A stretch of DNA of 64,000 bases from NCBI GenBank assembly GCA_028023455.1, contig JAQFVV010000013.1, forward strand, positions 8,834,411-8,898,410, read 5' to 3'. Origin of the DNA: Epiperipatus broadwayi. Taxonomy: Eukaryota > Onychophora > Udeonychophora > Euonychophora > Peripatidae. Positions within the stretch are counted from its first letter, which is position 1. Each line of letters starts with the position of its first letter. This document shows, piece by piece, positions 22,447 to 35,367 of this stretch. A program made the translations under genes and the position numbers. A model generated the notes under the pieces. It ran no database searches. It was not told where the DNA came from and saw only the letters and a program-made list of their open reading frames with translations.

Positions 22447-23985
22447 ATAATAAAATTAAAAAAAAATCAGTTTATCAAATTCTATTACAGCTTTCTTCTT
22501 TTTAGAAAGTTTATAAAAGTTTTTTTCTTATTGAAAATAAAACCAGATTTTAATTAATTATAATGCTTTTAGATTTCTTCCTTTTTTCAAAAATAAAATC
22601 AACCCTTAACAGCCTATGTTAAGTAATTACGTTTTTAGAATAATATGGAGTCAACTTTAAAATTAATATAGCAGGCATATTTTTTTTTCAATCTAAAATG
22701 ATCCCTGAAGTCCTTTGCTTTTTCTTTTAAATAAGATGGTCAAGGAATTAATCTTGACTCTTAATTTTTAATCCACACACAATTATTTGTGTTTGTTTCA
22801 ATTTTGGAATGTCTCTTATTTTTTTTAATAAATAAAAAATAAAATCATTTTTAGAATTAAAAATATAAATTTCAAAATGTCTTTTTGTTGTCTCAATAAA
22901 TGATTTAAAATAATCGTTATAAATTATATATCTTTTAGAATGTCATTTTAAAATGAATTATTAAACAAAACTTATTTAAAATTTTGTTCACGTTATAATG
23001 CTACTCACCATTGTATATATGTTTATCTGTGCTTCTTTCTGCATATAGATGAAATAGGATACTTATATATCAATTTGTTTTTGTGATTGTTTGTCATCAT
23101 CATCAGAAAAATATAATCCAAGCAATTGTCAGCATCAGGAAGAGGTACAATTCAGGTGATTTGTTGGCATGCCATGAGCTTCCTTCTGTCCAGGATTGGC
23201 AAGCTGTCTTCCAGAATACTTTTAAGGTTATGAATTTCAACACAAAGATCGTTTTTCTACATGTGAATTCAAACTCCACCATTGAACTGATAGACTGCTG
23301 CTGGATCTCCTGCCTGTTGGGAAGTCTGTTCAACTCTGCAGCTAGCTATTCTGCTTTTCAAATATATTATTAGCCAGACCTTCTGGACAGCTCTCACAAA
23401 AACTGCAAGCCAAACTTGAACTGATATTTGTTTATCAGCCCTTTTATAAAATCATCTGAAGTGATTAAAACACATTGCAGGCTGTTTTCAATGTCTTATC
23501 CTTTTTAATCTTGAGGTGATAAAAACCATAATTGAAAACAGAGTTTTTTCTGTCCAATCTTTATCTTGATTAAAATCAATTTTAATATTTTCAAATCACT
23601 TTTAATTACAAGCTACTTTTGGAAATATCTCTGAAATTTTACTAAAGGTATGATCTATATGTTTTTACTTTAATCTTGTGGAATTTTTAATCTACAAAGA
23701 TTTTTAAAAATAGATAAAAGAAATGTATAAAAGCATTATTTCAAAAATAAATCATGCTTGTTTTTAAATCCAAAATCAGAATTACAATATTAATTTATTA
23801 GACCTTTTTAAATGTTTTATTTCATAATAAAAATACTTTAAATCAAGAGTTATTTAACCCTTTATTTATTATTTTTAGAAATGTAGAAAATATCTATAAA
23901 ATGTTTATTCCTACTTTTTCTTTCAATTATATATACATGTGCACACACACAAACTGTTGCTGTGTGCCATGTAACTGATATGGTT
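22447..23985 (+). repeat. Interspersed repeat family A, copy 1
   Basis: About 1.5 kb, matching 35368-37210 in the same orientation and, reversed, 31005-33600. Shared landmarks include TCAATAATAAAATT at the start, GTTTATCTGTGCTTCT (about 23021), CTGCTGCTGGATCTCCTGCC (about 23296), AGCCCTTTTATAAAATCATC (about 23437), TAGACCTTTTTAAATGTTTT, and an end near TGCTGTGTGCCAT and a GGTTAC block. There is no coding potential. The element type is unknown. Confidence 0.8.
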
Positions 23986-24880
23986 ACATTGCCCTGCTCT
24001 TAGGGAAAAGGAAAATAGAAATGAAACACCTTTCTAACAATATTTTACATAATCTACATGTATAATCAAAACAAAGTTCATATCTAAAACTATGCACTCA
24101 TCAACTTTTTGAGAGATATGACAGACATCTGACAATTAACAGAATGAAGTGATCTGAAATTTTGAGATAAAGAATTCAGCCATTGGACTATAAGTACACA
24201 ATGCACATGAATTCCAAAAGGACTATCTCAATTGAGACACTATAAGCTATTACAACTCTTATAAAGATTCTACAAAACCTTTGCAAAGCCCTCTCCCATG
24301 GAGGGGCTGGAAAATACGAAACTATGCCCTACTTCTTTGAGTCTTATAGGCTGGGAAATAAAGCAATACCTTGCTTTTTTGGAGACTTAAAGGCTGGAAT
24401 CATGCTGCTCTGTGATTAACAATATGAAATACAAAAAAATTGGTTAGAGCAAATAGCTGAGATAGAACACACACCTCATGCACTTGCATGAAAACATTGT
24501 ATCCTCAAGCCAATGACAAAAATTTCCATCCATCATAAAAACTAAAAATACAGCTAAATACACTTCAAAAATCAAACACTAAATCCAATCTCCAAAATCA
24601 TAGATTTTCTATTTAACTCTAAACATGAACTTCTTTAAACATACATGAAAACTACTATTTTATGATTTAAAATCATCATCAATACTCTTGTTGCATATTT
24701 CAAAGTAATTTTTAAAATTAATTCTGCATAAAATGCATACTTTTTTTCTCAGTTGTGATTTGAGATCAAGTTGATAACTTTGAAGTGATGATCACCAGTA
24801 TGTGATTAGCATCAGACTTACATTGGGCAGCCATCTATAAGGATTGCCACAATACATGATCATCATTGGCCTCAGTTAGA
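23986..24880. other. Spacer with slightly GC-richer unnamed segment
   Basis: No gene recognised. A part-palindromic stretch near 24290-24420 (CTCTCCCATGGAGGGG and two copies of a GAC/GTCTTATAGGCTGG / ACTTAAAGGCTGG phrase) suggests another old repeat. Confidence 0.4.
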
Positions 24881-25930
24881 TAGACATTTGTAATTGGATG
24901 GGAAAGATGAGGTAAACCTGGGGTGAGACATATGTCATCGTCAACTCCAATTCCAAATATAAATATAAAATTTACAGTAATGATATTAATATCAAAAAAT
25001 ATATAAGTAATTTGATAAATATATATTAAAGAGTATAAGCAATTTATAGAGATCACTCAGAGATCAGCCAGCTACTCCTCAGAGCAACTATGATTAACTA
25101 TACATCAACCAGCATTATAATAAAAGTAAGTATGAGTACTACTCAAAATAACCATTCATCATCATGAATGATCAATCAAAATAATCAGAATAAAATCAAC
25201 AGTCCATCTTGTGACTGAATTTGAACAATACAAAATATAAATCAACAGTCAATTTGGTGACTGGATTGGAAATGGGTCTTCTGTAGATCAGCTAACTATT
25301 GAGCCTTTACCAGCTTGGGCAATTATTTAAACATAATCTGGATGCACCCCTTAAGTGCTAACCCATAAAAAAATACATAATCAGAAAAATTTAAACAATA
25401 ATGCTGGGACATTAAAATATGCTAATCATCAGCAATGCTCTGGCTACTTAGTACATTAATGCACTGGCTAACTATAAACTCATTTCTAAGACTAAACTAA
25501 AATAAAATGTAGTGTAGGGCTTTAAAGATTATAATCATAGCACCATTTCAGAATATATCAATCATTATCATCAATCAGCTGGATGCCCATAAGTACTAAA
25601 ATACATCCCCATTTAGCTCAGAGAATATAAGCTCTATTACTGTTATGGTGACCAAGAGATGATGTAATACAATTTTAACAATTATATATAAGTTTATTAA
25701 CAATAAAAAAATTAAGGTCTCTAGAATTAAGCTGCAATTAAAAGATGTAATACAATTTTAACAATTATATATAAGTTTATTAACAACAATAAAAAAATTA
25801 AGGTCTCTAGAATTAAGCTGCAATTAAAAGTTTTCTGATTTTGATTAACATACAATAAAAAATCGTAACATATTTGTGATTTACAGAATTACTATACACA
25901 ATTCAAGTTATTACTATGGTTTACATATAT
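24881..25930 (-). repeat. Interspersed repeat family B, copy 1 (reverse orientation)
   Basis: The reverse complement of 34150-34960 with interspersed differences. Diagnostic shared stretches: CATCATCTCTTGGTCAC, AGTAATAGAGCTTAT followed by TCTCTGAGCTA, TTTAAATAATTGCC, and GTCACAAGATGGACTG-like. It spans about 0.9-1.0 kb and carries no open frame. An 83-bp segment is duplicated in this copy only. Confidence 0.75.
25661..25829. repeat. 83-bp tandem duplication within family-B copy
   Basis: GATGTAATACAATTTTAACA starts units at 25661 and 25744. Both run through AAGGTCTCTAGAATTAAGCT. The second unit has an extra ACA near 25785. The family-B copy at 34 kb has the segment once. Confidence 0.92.
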
Positions 25931-26077
25931 GTTCCATTAAGTTTACTTAAAACCCATTCAGCACACAGGCATTTGGCTTGATATAAAATGAACATGTTTG
26001 GATATTTAATAATAAAAAAAATGATTAAAGTTTTACTTATAAGTGTCTGACACACATTGGTATTTGCAATACAACTG

Positions 26078-26111
<34 letters not shown>

Positions 26112-26112
26112 T
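26078..26112. repeat. (AC)n(TA)n microsatellite
   Basis: A CA run passes directly into a TA run of about 11 units. Similar compound tracts are at 34135-34156 and 41866-41880. Confidence 0.9.
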
Positions 26113-28990
26113 GCAACCTTCCCTTAGAATGACTAGCAATTGTAACTAATCAAGCTCCATGTTTTAGGCACTAAATCTGTCTGTTACCTTCACTACCCGA
26201 ATAATCAAAAATATACACATAAAAAGAAATGTTAAACTAAAAAGATGATTTCTTTATTGAACTAAGCTAGCATGAAACTATAAATCTAAAGAAGATTATA
26301 AGGTGATTATAAAGATAATAGCTTTAAAATCACAAACAAAATGTTATGAAATAAATTTAATATTCGTCAAACCAATAAGTAAATAATAATTAGATCTATG
26401 GAATGAATATGAAATTAAAATTATAAATTAAGTAATGAGTAAATTATGATGTACATGACTAAATATATGATGAAAATAAGTAATAATTAAATAATAAAAT
26501 GAAATGAGTCTAAGAATGAAGAGAAAAGAAAGATGTATGAGAATAATAAATTATTAAGATGATGATAGAATAAGAGTTAATGAATGATTAAGAATTACGG
26601 TCAAATGAGAATGAATAAATAAAAGAACGATCAAGATGAAATTGAAGAACAATGTTGATGATGGAGCCTGAGATCTTAAACTATAAACTAATATAAACTA
26701 ATATTGTATTAATGGATAATAAGATAAACTAAATAAAATAGGGATTCCAAGCTAGACAAAGCCAGAATATTCACCATAAAGTCAAAACAAGCTATACATT
26801 TTAAGACAAAAGAAGCAATTGACACCTTAAAGTTTGGTTGACTTTCATAAAACAGTGAATATAACATACCTCAAATCCAACTACAATACACCACTGTAGA
26901 TATAAAATTTATCATAAATTCAAATTCTACCTTGCAAATTAATAATCTATTCTTCTCAGGGTTTAAACAACTTAAATATTGTTATACAAGATATACTTGG
27001 GGCAGTGAGAGGGACTTTGCCGCTACCAAAATATAATGCACAAAACAGCTCTTAATACAAAATCGAATTAATAAACAATATTTAGCAATTCCAAAGAAAC
27101 TTTATAAACTCCATAACTATTATAAACTTTAAGCTTCAAGAAATATGAATAACTTACCAACTTCCTTTTCTTAAATAATTATGAACCATGTTATCAAGAT
27201 TGGTGAATGATAGATCTGTGGGTTCAAATAAACTGATTAAATCAATATTAAGGGTTTATCTTTTAGTATACCACTTAAAATAATATGCACTCTAGGTTAA
27301 TAATATTTTGATTATTAAGTGATGATACCTTAGATGTACTCTTAAATTATAGGGCTTAACAAAATTATTATGATATACCAACATATAGTTAAATATACTA
27401 TACTGATTTATGATGATTTCAACATAATCAGATGTTATGTCAATAGCAATAACAATAATAATGTGTATGGTGATTAGCAATACAACTACAGACAACTAAA
27501 TAAATTTTTAACACAACAATATTTATTTACACTATTTACAAATTTATTTGAGACACATTGCATGAAATAGGTCAGAGACATTATATCAAATCAGGTATAG
27601 AAAATAATTTATATTCCATTGACTACACACATAGTATATAAAATAAACTAGTAGTGATATTCATATTATCACTATCATTATTGGCTATGTTTCTATTATT
27701 TTATCTTATAGAATAGGAAGGTTAAACTCTATTTAAACTAAATTAGCACTCAAATTATAAAACAAAAGTATATTCAAATCTTTGGGATATGTGCAAATTT
27801 TAAATCTAAAACTCAAAATTATAAAGTAGCATATTATACTATAGCTATTTTATTTGTCAGAATATGATAAGGACAATGATCATATGCAGCACAATTAACA
27901 ATTATTATGATTTCATATGAAGAGATTTATTGTATTAATGTGGGGACAGACATCAGGGGTCATATGCATACATAGCACTAAAATCTTGCCTATGTCCATA
28001 ACATATCATTCTAATCATTACCTTATCTTACCGATCCATCGGCAAATCACTGCTTGATGAAAATAAATCAACATTGTACATGTGTATCTCTTGCTCTTCC
28101 ATACAGAAGTTTTATAATCACTAGTAAGTTTTGGTTTGTTTGTTTATAAACCGATGAAGATACTAGATCATAACAATGCTATTCCAATTAGGCAAACACT
28201 ATAGATAAACCAGTGTCCCTGAATCTAACTTTATCCTATCCTTGCTATTTAATTTTAAAATACTAAAACTTCACCATACATGGTGGAAAACTAACTACAT
28301 AACCTCATGAGAGATCAAACAATAAAGGGAGGCTCTACAAAACAACATGATAGTTGTACAATAATATGGCCAATTCTAATACCTTTTCATAGGTACCAAT
28401 GTGTGGACATTGTCTCATCACAGGAAAATAGAATATGGACCATGGATATAATCCTCTCTTGGGATTAATTATGCTAACTAAGCAATAACTATTTACCAGC
28501 CTCAACAATATAATCCTCTCATGGAATAAACAATGGGAGAATACTCCATCTGCCCATGCACAATATTAATGATACTATCTTTGATTCCATTATATGTGGC
28601 ACATACTTATCAGCTGAAAACTGTCACCAATCCTTATCAATACAATAACAAGATAACATAATTTTAACAATAAATGTGGAAACATAAATATTCCATTTCA
28701 CAATGCTGAAACTAATAGTGTATTAAACAAACCAACATGTAAGTCAAACAACCATTCATTATTTTTTAAAAGCATAATAATACTTTAGTTATAACAAGCA
28801 ATACACATGTAGACAATGAAGATTAGCCTACATTTAATATTTAAAGTGGGCATGCTAATTCATAGGCAAAATTTAAGAAATGCAAAATGCTTATATCAAA
28901 TATTTCATATAATAAAGCAATTGTGTCATTATACTATATCTTTGACAAATTTTGTCTGTTTGTTTACCTTTCAATAAAATATTAAAATCT

Positions 28991-29109
28991 ATTTTAAAAG
29001 TGTGAGAGATGAATCTCTGTCTAGATAAACGATATTTAATATTATATTTTAAAAGTGCGAGAGATGAATCTCTCCCTCTCTGTCTAGATAAACGATATTT
29101 AATATTATA
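28991..29109. repeat. Two-unit tandem duplication, about 55-64 bp
   Basis: Both units contain GAGAGATGAATCTCT and CTAGATAAACGATATTTAAT. GAGAGAT...ATCTCT within each unit is itself a small palindrome. The second unit has an extra CCCTCTCT. Confidence 0.85.
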
Positions 29110-31209
29110 TTTTCCCTCAACTGGGAAAATAACAACAAAAAATATATATAATATAATAAATGTATATATCTATACATTTATTTGTCCTTAACTAAATATA
29201 TTTTCATACCACAATAAAAAAAAATCTCTCAATCACCTTACAAACAGTATATAACATAAGCAATCAATAAAAAAAAAACGAACATTTTCTCCCATTATAT
29301 TTTAGCCTCCTTAGTTCAAAGTTTGTTCCAGAATTATGAGTTGAATGATAAGGAAACTGATATCAAGAGCAAAACATTTGTAAGTAACGCATATATATAT
29401 ATATGATTATTATATTCGATCCAGGCATAGTTAAACAAAACTCAAACACTTCCAAAACTGTGTAACTCAACTAAAAATATGTTTATTCACACTTTGTGTA
29501 GATAATTTTCCTTATAATGAAGTTATAAGTTGATTACGATTAAAATGATAAACTTTATAAAGTCATTTATTTATTTTTTCCATTCACGCGGTAATATCTG
29601 TAATAATTTGAAAATGATATTGGCAATTTTTAAACGTTTAAAACTATTGTTAATTCACATGTTACACAATAAAGATTAAAAAGTAAATCTTTATTTATTT
29701 ATTTATATCAGCAAATTAATATGTTTTTTATTAGTTTTATAATACTAGGAAGAATTTATTCAATCACTAGCAATTATAAATACGATATCTTTCGGCATTT
29801 ATAACACTGTAACTTTTCCATTTTCAATAACCAAGCAAAAATAGCGGTAAAACAAAATTTAGCAGACGATCTATCTTCTTTAATAAGATAGAAAATAAGT
29901 TCACACATTTTTTCTTTTTAAATTGATTAAACTTTATACTACTTACAATGACTTTTCAGTTTGTTTGCTTTATCCTTTAACACTTTTCTTCAAAATTATT
30001 TCTAATTATATTTTATTAAGATTATAATTTATAAGCAAACATCTTTTTCTTCTTTATTATAAAGAGTGCGAAATCAAAACATTTTCTTCTTTTCTCTGCC
30101 AATCTAAATAATTCACGCTTCATTTTAGAATACGAAAACTGGCTAACATAAATAAAATAAAAGTAAATGCTTATACTTTCAGGATTAGTCCTTAGTTTGA
30201 AGTTGTATTTGTTGAGACAAATGTTTCTCAATATGGCTCTCAATATGAATCTCAGAAAACATAAATCGATGGAAGATAGGGAAGAATGAATACAAGGTGT
30301 AAAGTTTCTTATTCCATGTTTTTAAACAAACAAGATCTTGTAATCTTGTTCAAGTAAATTTCAATTTTACCAATTTTTTCAGCTCTTTCTTTATTTTTAT
30401 AGGTGTAGATATTGAAGTCCTTTTTATTCTGATTTTCTTTCTTGATACCCCCCTAAGACCCTGTTGAATTATTTACACCTTGTATTACATAGGATTGTGG
30501 TACATCAAATGGACCAATAACACAACAGTGTGAATACTAATTACTAGCTCTCCCTCTAGTGATAACTAATTAGACTGTTTCATATCAATTTAAATTACAA
30601 TACAATCTACTTGAAGATTGTTTACAAAATTTAGAAGAATTATAAATTGATTTTGTTTCTTTTAATTATTTTTTAATAATAATAATAAAGTACTAAATAT
30701 TTTACACTTCCAAATTGATCCAATACCATTCAATTATAATTTTAAACATGACTGCCACCAGACCATATGATAAAATGTTTATGAACTTCATATCCACACT
30801 ATCAGATTTTCTAGTGTATCTCAAACTGTCCAAGTCTTCATCACTCTCAGGATATTTATTGGTGAGCTTTTACTTAATTGGAAAATTATAATCCAACAAG
30901 AATTTTAACCTACTGATTTTCAATATATTATAATTATTATTAATTAAAATTTTTCATACTGGATCACTGGAATAAAGCTTAATGTAATTGAGCCAAATCA
31001 TATGGTTACAATATATATGTATATTGTAACCAGTTGGATTACATAGACCCATTATAGTGGGTGTGCATAAATATATATATATAAAGTGAAAGGAAAACTA
31101 GAAATAAACACAGACAAAAATTATAGATATTTTCTACATTCATTGAAATAAAAAAATAGTAACTCTGATTTAAAATATTGTTTTAATATTAAATACGCTT
31201 AACGTATAT

Positions 31210-32395
31210 ATAAATTAAATTCAACGATTATATTAATATTTCATAACTAATTTAGACTTTCACTCATATTCATAGCCTTTTACTATAATTTATCAAATCT
31301 ATATTAATTATTTTGAAACAAGATTATATCAAATTCCAAGAACAAACATATGGATTAATTTATTGTATATGTAGATGACATTTTCATTGCACACCTAAAC
31401 TTATAATAAACCATTCAAGATGAACTCAGGCACATACCAACTTAATATTTAACTGCACTGAAGAGAGTGAGCTTAATACAATTAATTATTTGACCTAATA
31501 ATAACTAGAACACATAGATGCATTGATTACAACATGAAAATAAAACCATTAAATATTAGAGGATACATCCATACTAAATCGAAAACACCGAGGGCCCACA
31601 AATTGCAGGGCTTTCTGCCTTTCTGTTCAGGAATTACCATTTGTGCAAATATGAAGAAGAAAGAAGAATTAATATTAACCAATATGTTAATGATCTGATG
31701 AAGGTTGGTTATGATTTAATAACCATCAACAGAAGAATTAAAACATTTTATGAAAACATAACCAAACCTAGTAAGGACAAAAAACAACGCATATGTCTGC
31801 CATATATTCCTAACATTGCTAGAAAACTGGTCAAAAAATTGCAAAATGAATTTACAGTAGGTTTTCAACCCCTCCAAACACCAACAGGATTTTGAACAAT
31901 TCTAAGGACAAAATTACCTACAATCAACACCACATGGTTACAGTTCATGCCCTCAAGTGGACTGGGTGGTATACTATGGTGAGATGGGCCACTATAAACA
32001 ACAGAGTCTCACATAAATACTTATATAAAGATATTAAGAACAAACAAACAGCTCAGTATTTGTGGACCACCAAATGAGGCTAATCATGAATTCGAACCTG
32101 CAAATGCTAGGATAATTACAACTGAAAGAAATGACATCAAAAGGAAGGTGAAAGAAGCATGGTATATATCAAGAGATTTAAAAGCAATAAACAGGAGAGA
32201 CACATGCTTTTCCATTTCTAGAGATGGACACTATAAATAACTTCAAAGATTTGCAAAATTACTCGTAAAGGTATGAATATGAGTGAAAGCTCGAAGCGCT
32301 GCTTATAAATATTAATATAATGTTAATTTAATTTCACTATTACGTAGGTATTTAATATTACATTATTATCAATATAAGAAAAATCAAATTTCAAT
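31210..32395 (+). mobile_element. Penelope-like element (PLE), 5' truncated relic
   Basis: WINLLYVDDIFIAH at about 31345-31390 is the RT active site (YVDD, motif C) in PLE style. The frame 31641-31895 ends with RICLPYIPNIARKLVKKLQN, the conserved linker after the PLE RT ('LPYIPG-S-KI-R' type). Further relics follow: a TTERNDIKRKVKEAWYISRD-like helix (about 32110-32175) and SISRDGHYK (about 32210-32235), which match the extreme C-terminus of the GIY-YIG endonuclease domain ('NRDGGY'). Frameshifts and stops break the frame. It is embedded in family-A copy 2. I infer the assignment from motif order only. Confidence 0.72.
31641..31895 (+). pseudogene. PLE reverse transcriptase C-terminal/linker fragment
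   Basis: 84 residues: a basic, helical stretch (about residues 5-45) followed by the LPYIPNIARKLVKKLQNEF block. In complete elements this region joins the RT to the GIY-YIG endonuclease. The next frame, 31892-32077, overlaps by 4 bp and probably carries the shifted continuation. Confidence 0.65.
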
Positions 32396-33750
32396 TTGTT
32401 TTATAAATTAAACTTGTAAAAGGTCTGAATAAATATATATAAAGTATTGTATTATTATTATTCTGATTATGAAATGTAAAAACACAATACTTGTTTTTGA
32501 AATTTTTTTAATTAATTAAAACATGTATGTTTTCAAAGGGATTAGAGAGATAAAAATAAAAACTCTGTTTTCAATCAAGGTGTTATTATCACCTTAGATG
32601 ATTTTATAAAAGGGCTGATAACAAAATTAGCTCCAGTCTGGATAGTGATTTTTGAAGAGAACAGTCTGGATAATAGTTTTTTGTAAGAAGTGTCAGCTGA
32701 AAAGTTTGTTATAATATTTTGTTGCAGCTTCTTGAAGTTTGCAGCAGTTGGTTTTAGCTGACCATAGAGTTGGCAGAATAGCTACCATGAACTGATATAG
32801 CTGAAGGCAGGATATTAGATTCAGGAGCTGCTAATATTTCCTTCGCAGGAGTTTGAATTCACATGGAGAAAATGACCCACTTCTTTCTGCTGAAATTCAT
32901 AGCCTTAAATGTGCAGAGGACGGTTGCTTGCCTGAAATCTATCAAACCAAGACTGCTGCTTGCCTGGAATAATTCTAGATGGAAAGAGATCAGCTACAGA
33001 CCAACATTTTACATGGATATTTTTCCTGATGATGACGATCACTAAAACCAAACTCACCTAGCAAAATCTTCCAGCTTGCCCAGAGAATCCCAGCTGGCTG
33101 AAGAACTAATTACATGGATGCTGCATCAGCAGAGAAACATGGATAAACGTATATACAGCTGGTGGTGAGTAGCATTATATATGATAAGAAAGTTTTAAAT
33201 AATTTCCTTAGTAAAATGACATTTTATAACTGATAGAAATATAAAATGATATTAGTTTAAAATCCTTTATTAAAGAAGAAAAAACTGTTTAAAGTTATAT
33301 TTATAATTTAGAAAAAGAAAAGAGTACAAACAGTTATAATTAAGTCAAGAAAAAGATTTCCAAAAATCTTTTAGACTAAGAAAAAGAAAGACATTTTAAA
33401 TCAATTAACTGTCAAAAATTTGATAGTCCTTATTTTAAAGAAAGAGATTATATTCAGCAAAGAGAATTAAATTGCAAAAATAGTCATTAATAACTTTATT
33501 GTGATTTTTTAAAATACAAAGTTATGTAAATAAATTAATGTTTCGCATATCTGTGCAAATTATATATACATGTTTCAATAAACCTAATATTAGTAATAAT
33601 AACAAGTCAGATGTCACATGACTTATATATAGCTTGCACTTACAAATATGTAAAATCAAGAGCGTGCTAATAGCTCTAAACAAGCTTTTTTTTTATTTAT
33701 GATAAATGCTACTACAAGAGAAGACATTCAAATCATTTTTATCTTGGATT

Positions 33751-33806
33751 GTCCCCATCCCCAGACCGGTTTCGACCTATGGGTCTCTTCAGTGAGGAGT
33801 TGGGAC
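33751..33806 (-). ncRNA. Hammerhead ribozyme, type I, with minimal stem III
   Basis: On the minus strand (numbering 1-56 from 33806): stem I 5' strand 1-14, catalytic box CUGAAGA 15-21 (fits CUGANGA), stem II GACC/GGUC with loop CAUA 22-33, GAAA 34-37, two-pair stem III (A-U, C-G around a CG loop) 37-42, cleavage triplet GUC 41-43, and stem I 3' strand 44-56. Stem I pairs in two blocks, 9-14 with 44-49 and 1-5 with 52-56, separated by a 3x2 internal loop, the layout that provides loop-loop contacts in type I motifs. Every invariant core residue is present. Predicted cleavage lies between 33764 and 33763. Such minimal-stem-III hammerheads are known from Penelope-like elements and retrozymes. 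The host transcript is unknown; the PLE relic nearby is on the other strand. Confidence 0.85.
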
Positions 33807-34149
33807 ATTAGATTTAAAAAACCAACTCAAGCAAAGCATTTATCTAAAAGTTAATTGTTAGAAGAAGATCTGAAACTTTTAGACATCTACATGTCTTTAA
33901 AGTCAGCTCTCCAACTGAAAAAATCATATGGGCCTGAACTTAATTCAGATACTCCATATATTAGTAGGCTTAGCCATTTAATTTAGCCAAAGCCACAACA
34001 GCAAAATAATAATAGTAATAATAATACATCATTTAACTGAAACTGTAATCATTTATTGCATTTTTATATAACTTAAGATTTTGATAATTATTTTGTTATT
34101 GAATATTAATTGTATATTATAAATTGCGTGTCTGTGCACATATATATAT
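33807..34149. other. Spacer between hammerhead motif and family B
   Basis: No gene recognised. It may belong to the same element as the hammerhead (the stem-closing GTCCC...GGGAC sits at its edge), but no matching direct repeat was found in the window. Confidence 0.4.
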
Positions 34150-34960
34150 ATATATGTAAACCATAGTAATACTTTGAATTTTGTATAATAAATTTGTAAA
34201 TCACAAATTTGATAATTTTTTTATATTGTATATTATTGAAAATCAGACCTTAAGTATCATTTATTTTTTTGTTATTAATAAACTTATTTAATTATTAAAA
34301 TTGTTTCCATCATCTCTTGGTCACTTACAGTAATAGAGCTTATGTTCTCTGAGCTAGATTCGTGCAGGGGATAAATATATAAATGGGGATGTATATTTAG
34401 TGCTTTTGGGGCATCCAGTGATGATCAATCATCATCCTAGTTGGTGCATAAAATTATATTCTTTAAAGCCCATGCACTATATTTTATTTTAATATAGCCT
34501 TATTAAAAGTTAAGTTTATAGTTGGCCAGTACAAGTAGTCTGAGCATTGATGATGATCAGCATGTTTTATGTCCCAGCATTGTTTTGATTTCTGATTATT
34601 GTGTATTTTAATGGATGGGCACTAAGCTGGTGCATCCAAGTTATGTTTAAATAATTGCCTAAGCTGGCAAAGGCTCAATAGTTAGCCTGGTCTAAAGAAG
34701 ACCCATTTTAAATCCAGTCACAAGATGGACTGTTGATTTTATTATATGTTATTGTGGATCATTCATGATGATGAGTGATGATTTATTTTGAGTATTAGTA
34801 TTACTTTATAATGCTGGTTGAATTTATAATTATGTTTTAGTTGCTCTTCTGAGTTAGCTGGCTGATCTCTCAATGATCTCACAGATTTTTGAATCTCATG
34901 TTCCCCTTAAATATTATACTTCTTGTAAATTTTATATTAAATCATTTTATTTGAAATAAA
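34150..34960 (+). repeat. Interspersed repeat family B, copy 2
   Basis: Begins near GTAAACCATAGTAATAC after a TA microsatellite and matches the reverse complement of 24.9-25.93 kb. Single-copy for the 83-bp block that is duplicated in the other copy. No coding potential. Its closeness to the hammerhead motif (about 340 bp) could mean both belong to one element, but copy 1 has no hammerhead at the matching distance. Confidence 0.75.
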
Positions 34961-35013
34961 TTGACTGAGAGTGATGATGATTTTCCATCATGTCAAACCT
35001 TATTTCTTCTCTT

Positions 35014-35028
35014 CCCCCCCCCCCCCCC
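35014..35028. repeat. Poly-C homopolymer (15 bp)
   Basis: Fifteen consecutive C in an AT-rich region, unusual against the rest of the window; followed by an A/TA tract. Confidence 0.95.
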
Positions 35029-35367
35029 TTGAAAAAATATATATATACAAAAAAACATGGTGTGGCATAATAATTTTTAAACATCTTTGAATCAGATAAA
35101 ATACAATAAATTATAATTTACCTTTATGTGTTGTTTAATTCAATTTATTACATTATGGTTTTCAATACCTCTTAATGAGTTCATTTACAACACACACACA
35201 TTATATATATAATCTGTGCATATATGTGCGGTACAACAATTGATAAATTATATACATGAATTCATTTTCTATCATATTTGAGAATAGCAAAAATTCATTA
35301 ATTTTTATAATAACTAATTCTATTTTGAATATACATAAAATTCACATATATATACATGCATATCAAT

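Larger units (their letters stand above)
25931..31000. other. Long AT-rich region without recognised genes
   Basis: About 5 kb with no supported coding exon, RNA gene or known element on either strand. It includes a microsatellite (26078-26112), a short tandem duplication (28991-29109) and many small frames with random AT-rich composition. It may be intron of an unseen gene or old, unrecognisable repeat. Confidence 0.5.
31005..33600 (-). repeat. Interspersed repeat family A, copy 2, split by a Penelope-like insertion
   Basis: On the minus strand 31005-31200 matches the 3' end of family A (ATGTAGAAAATATCTA block and the GGTTAC end), and 32395-33190 matches the rest (TAGACCTTTTTA-like, AGCCCTTTTATAAAATCATC-like near 32605, TCCATGTGAATTCAAACTCC near 32850). 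The 1.2 kb between is Penelope-like sequence. The far end, about 33200-33600, is more diverged, so its boundary is approximate. Confidence 0.7.
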
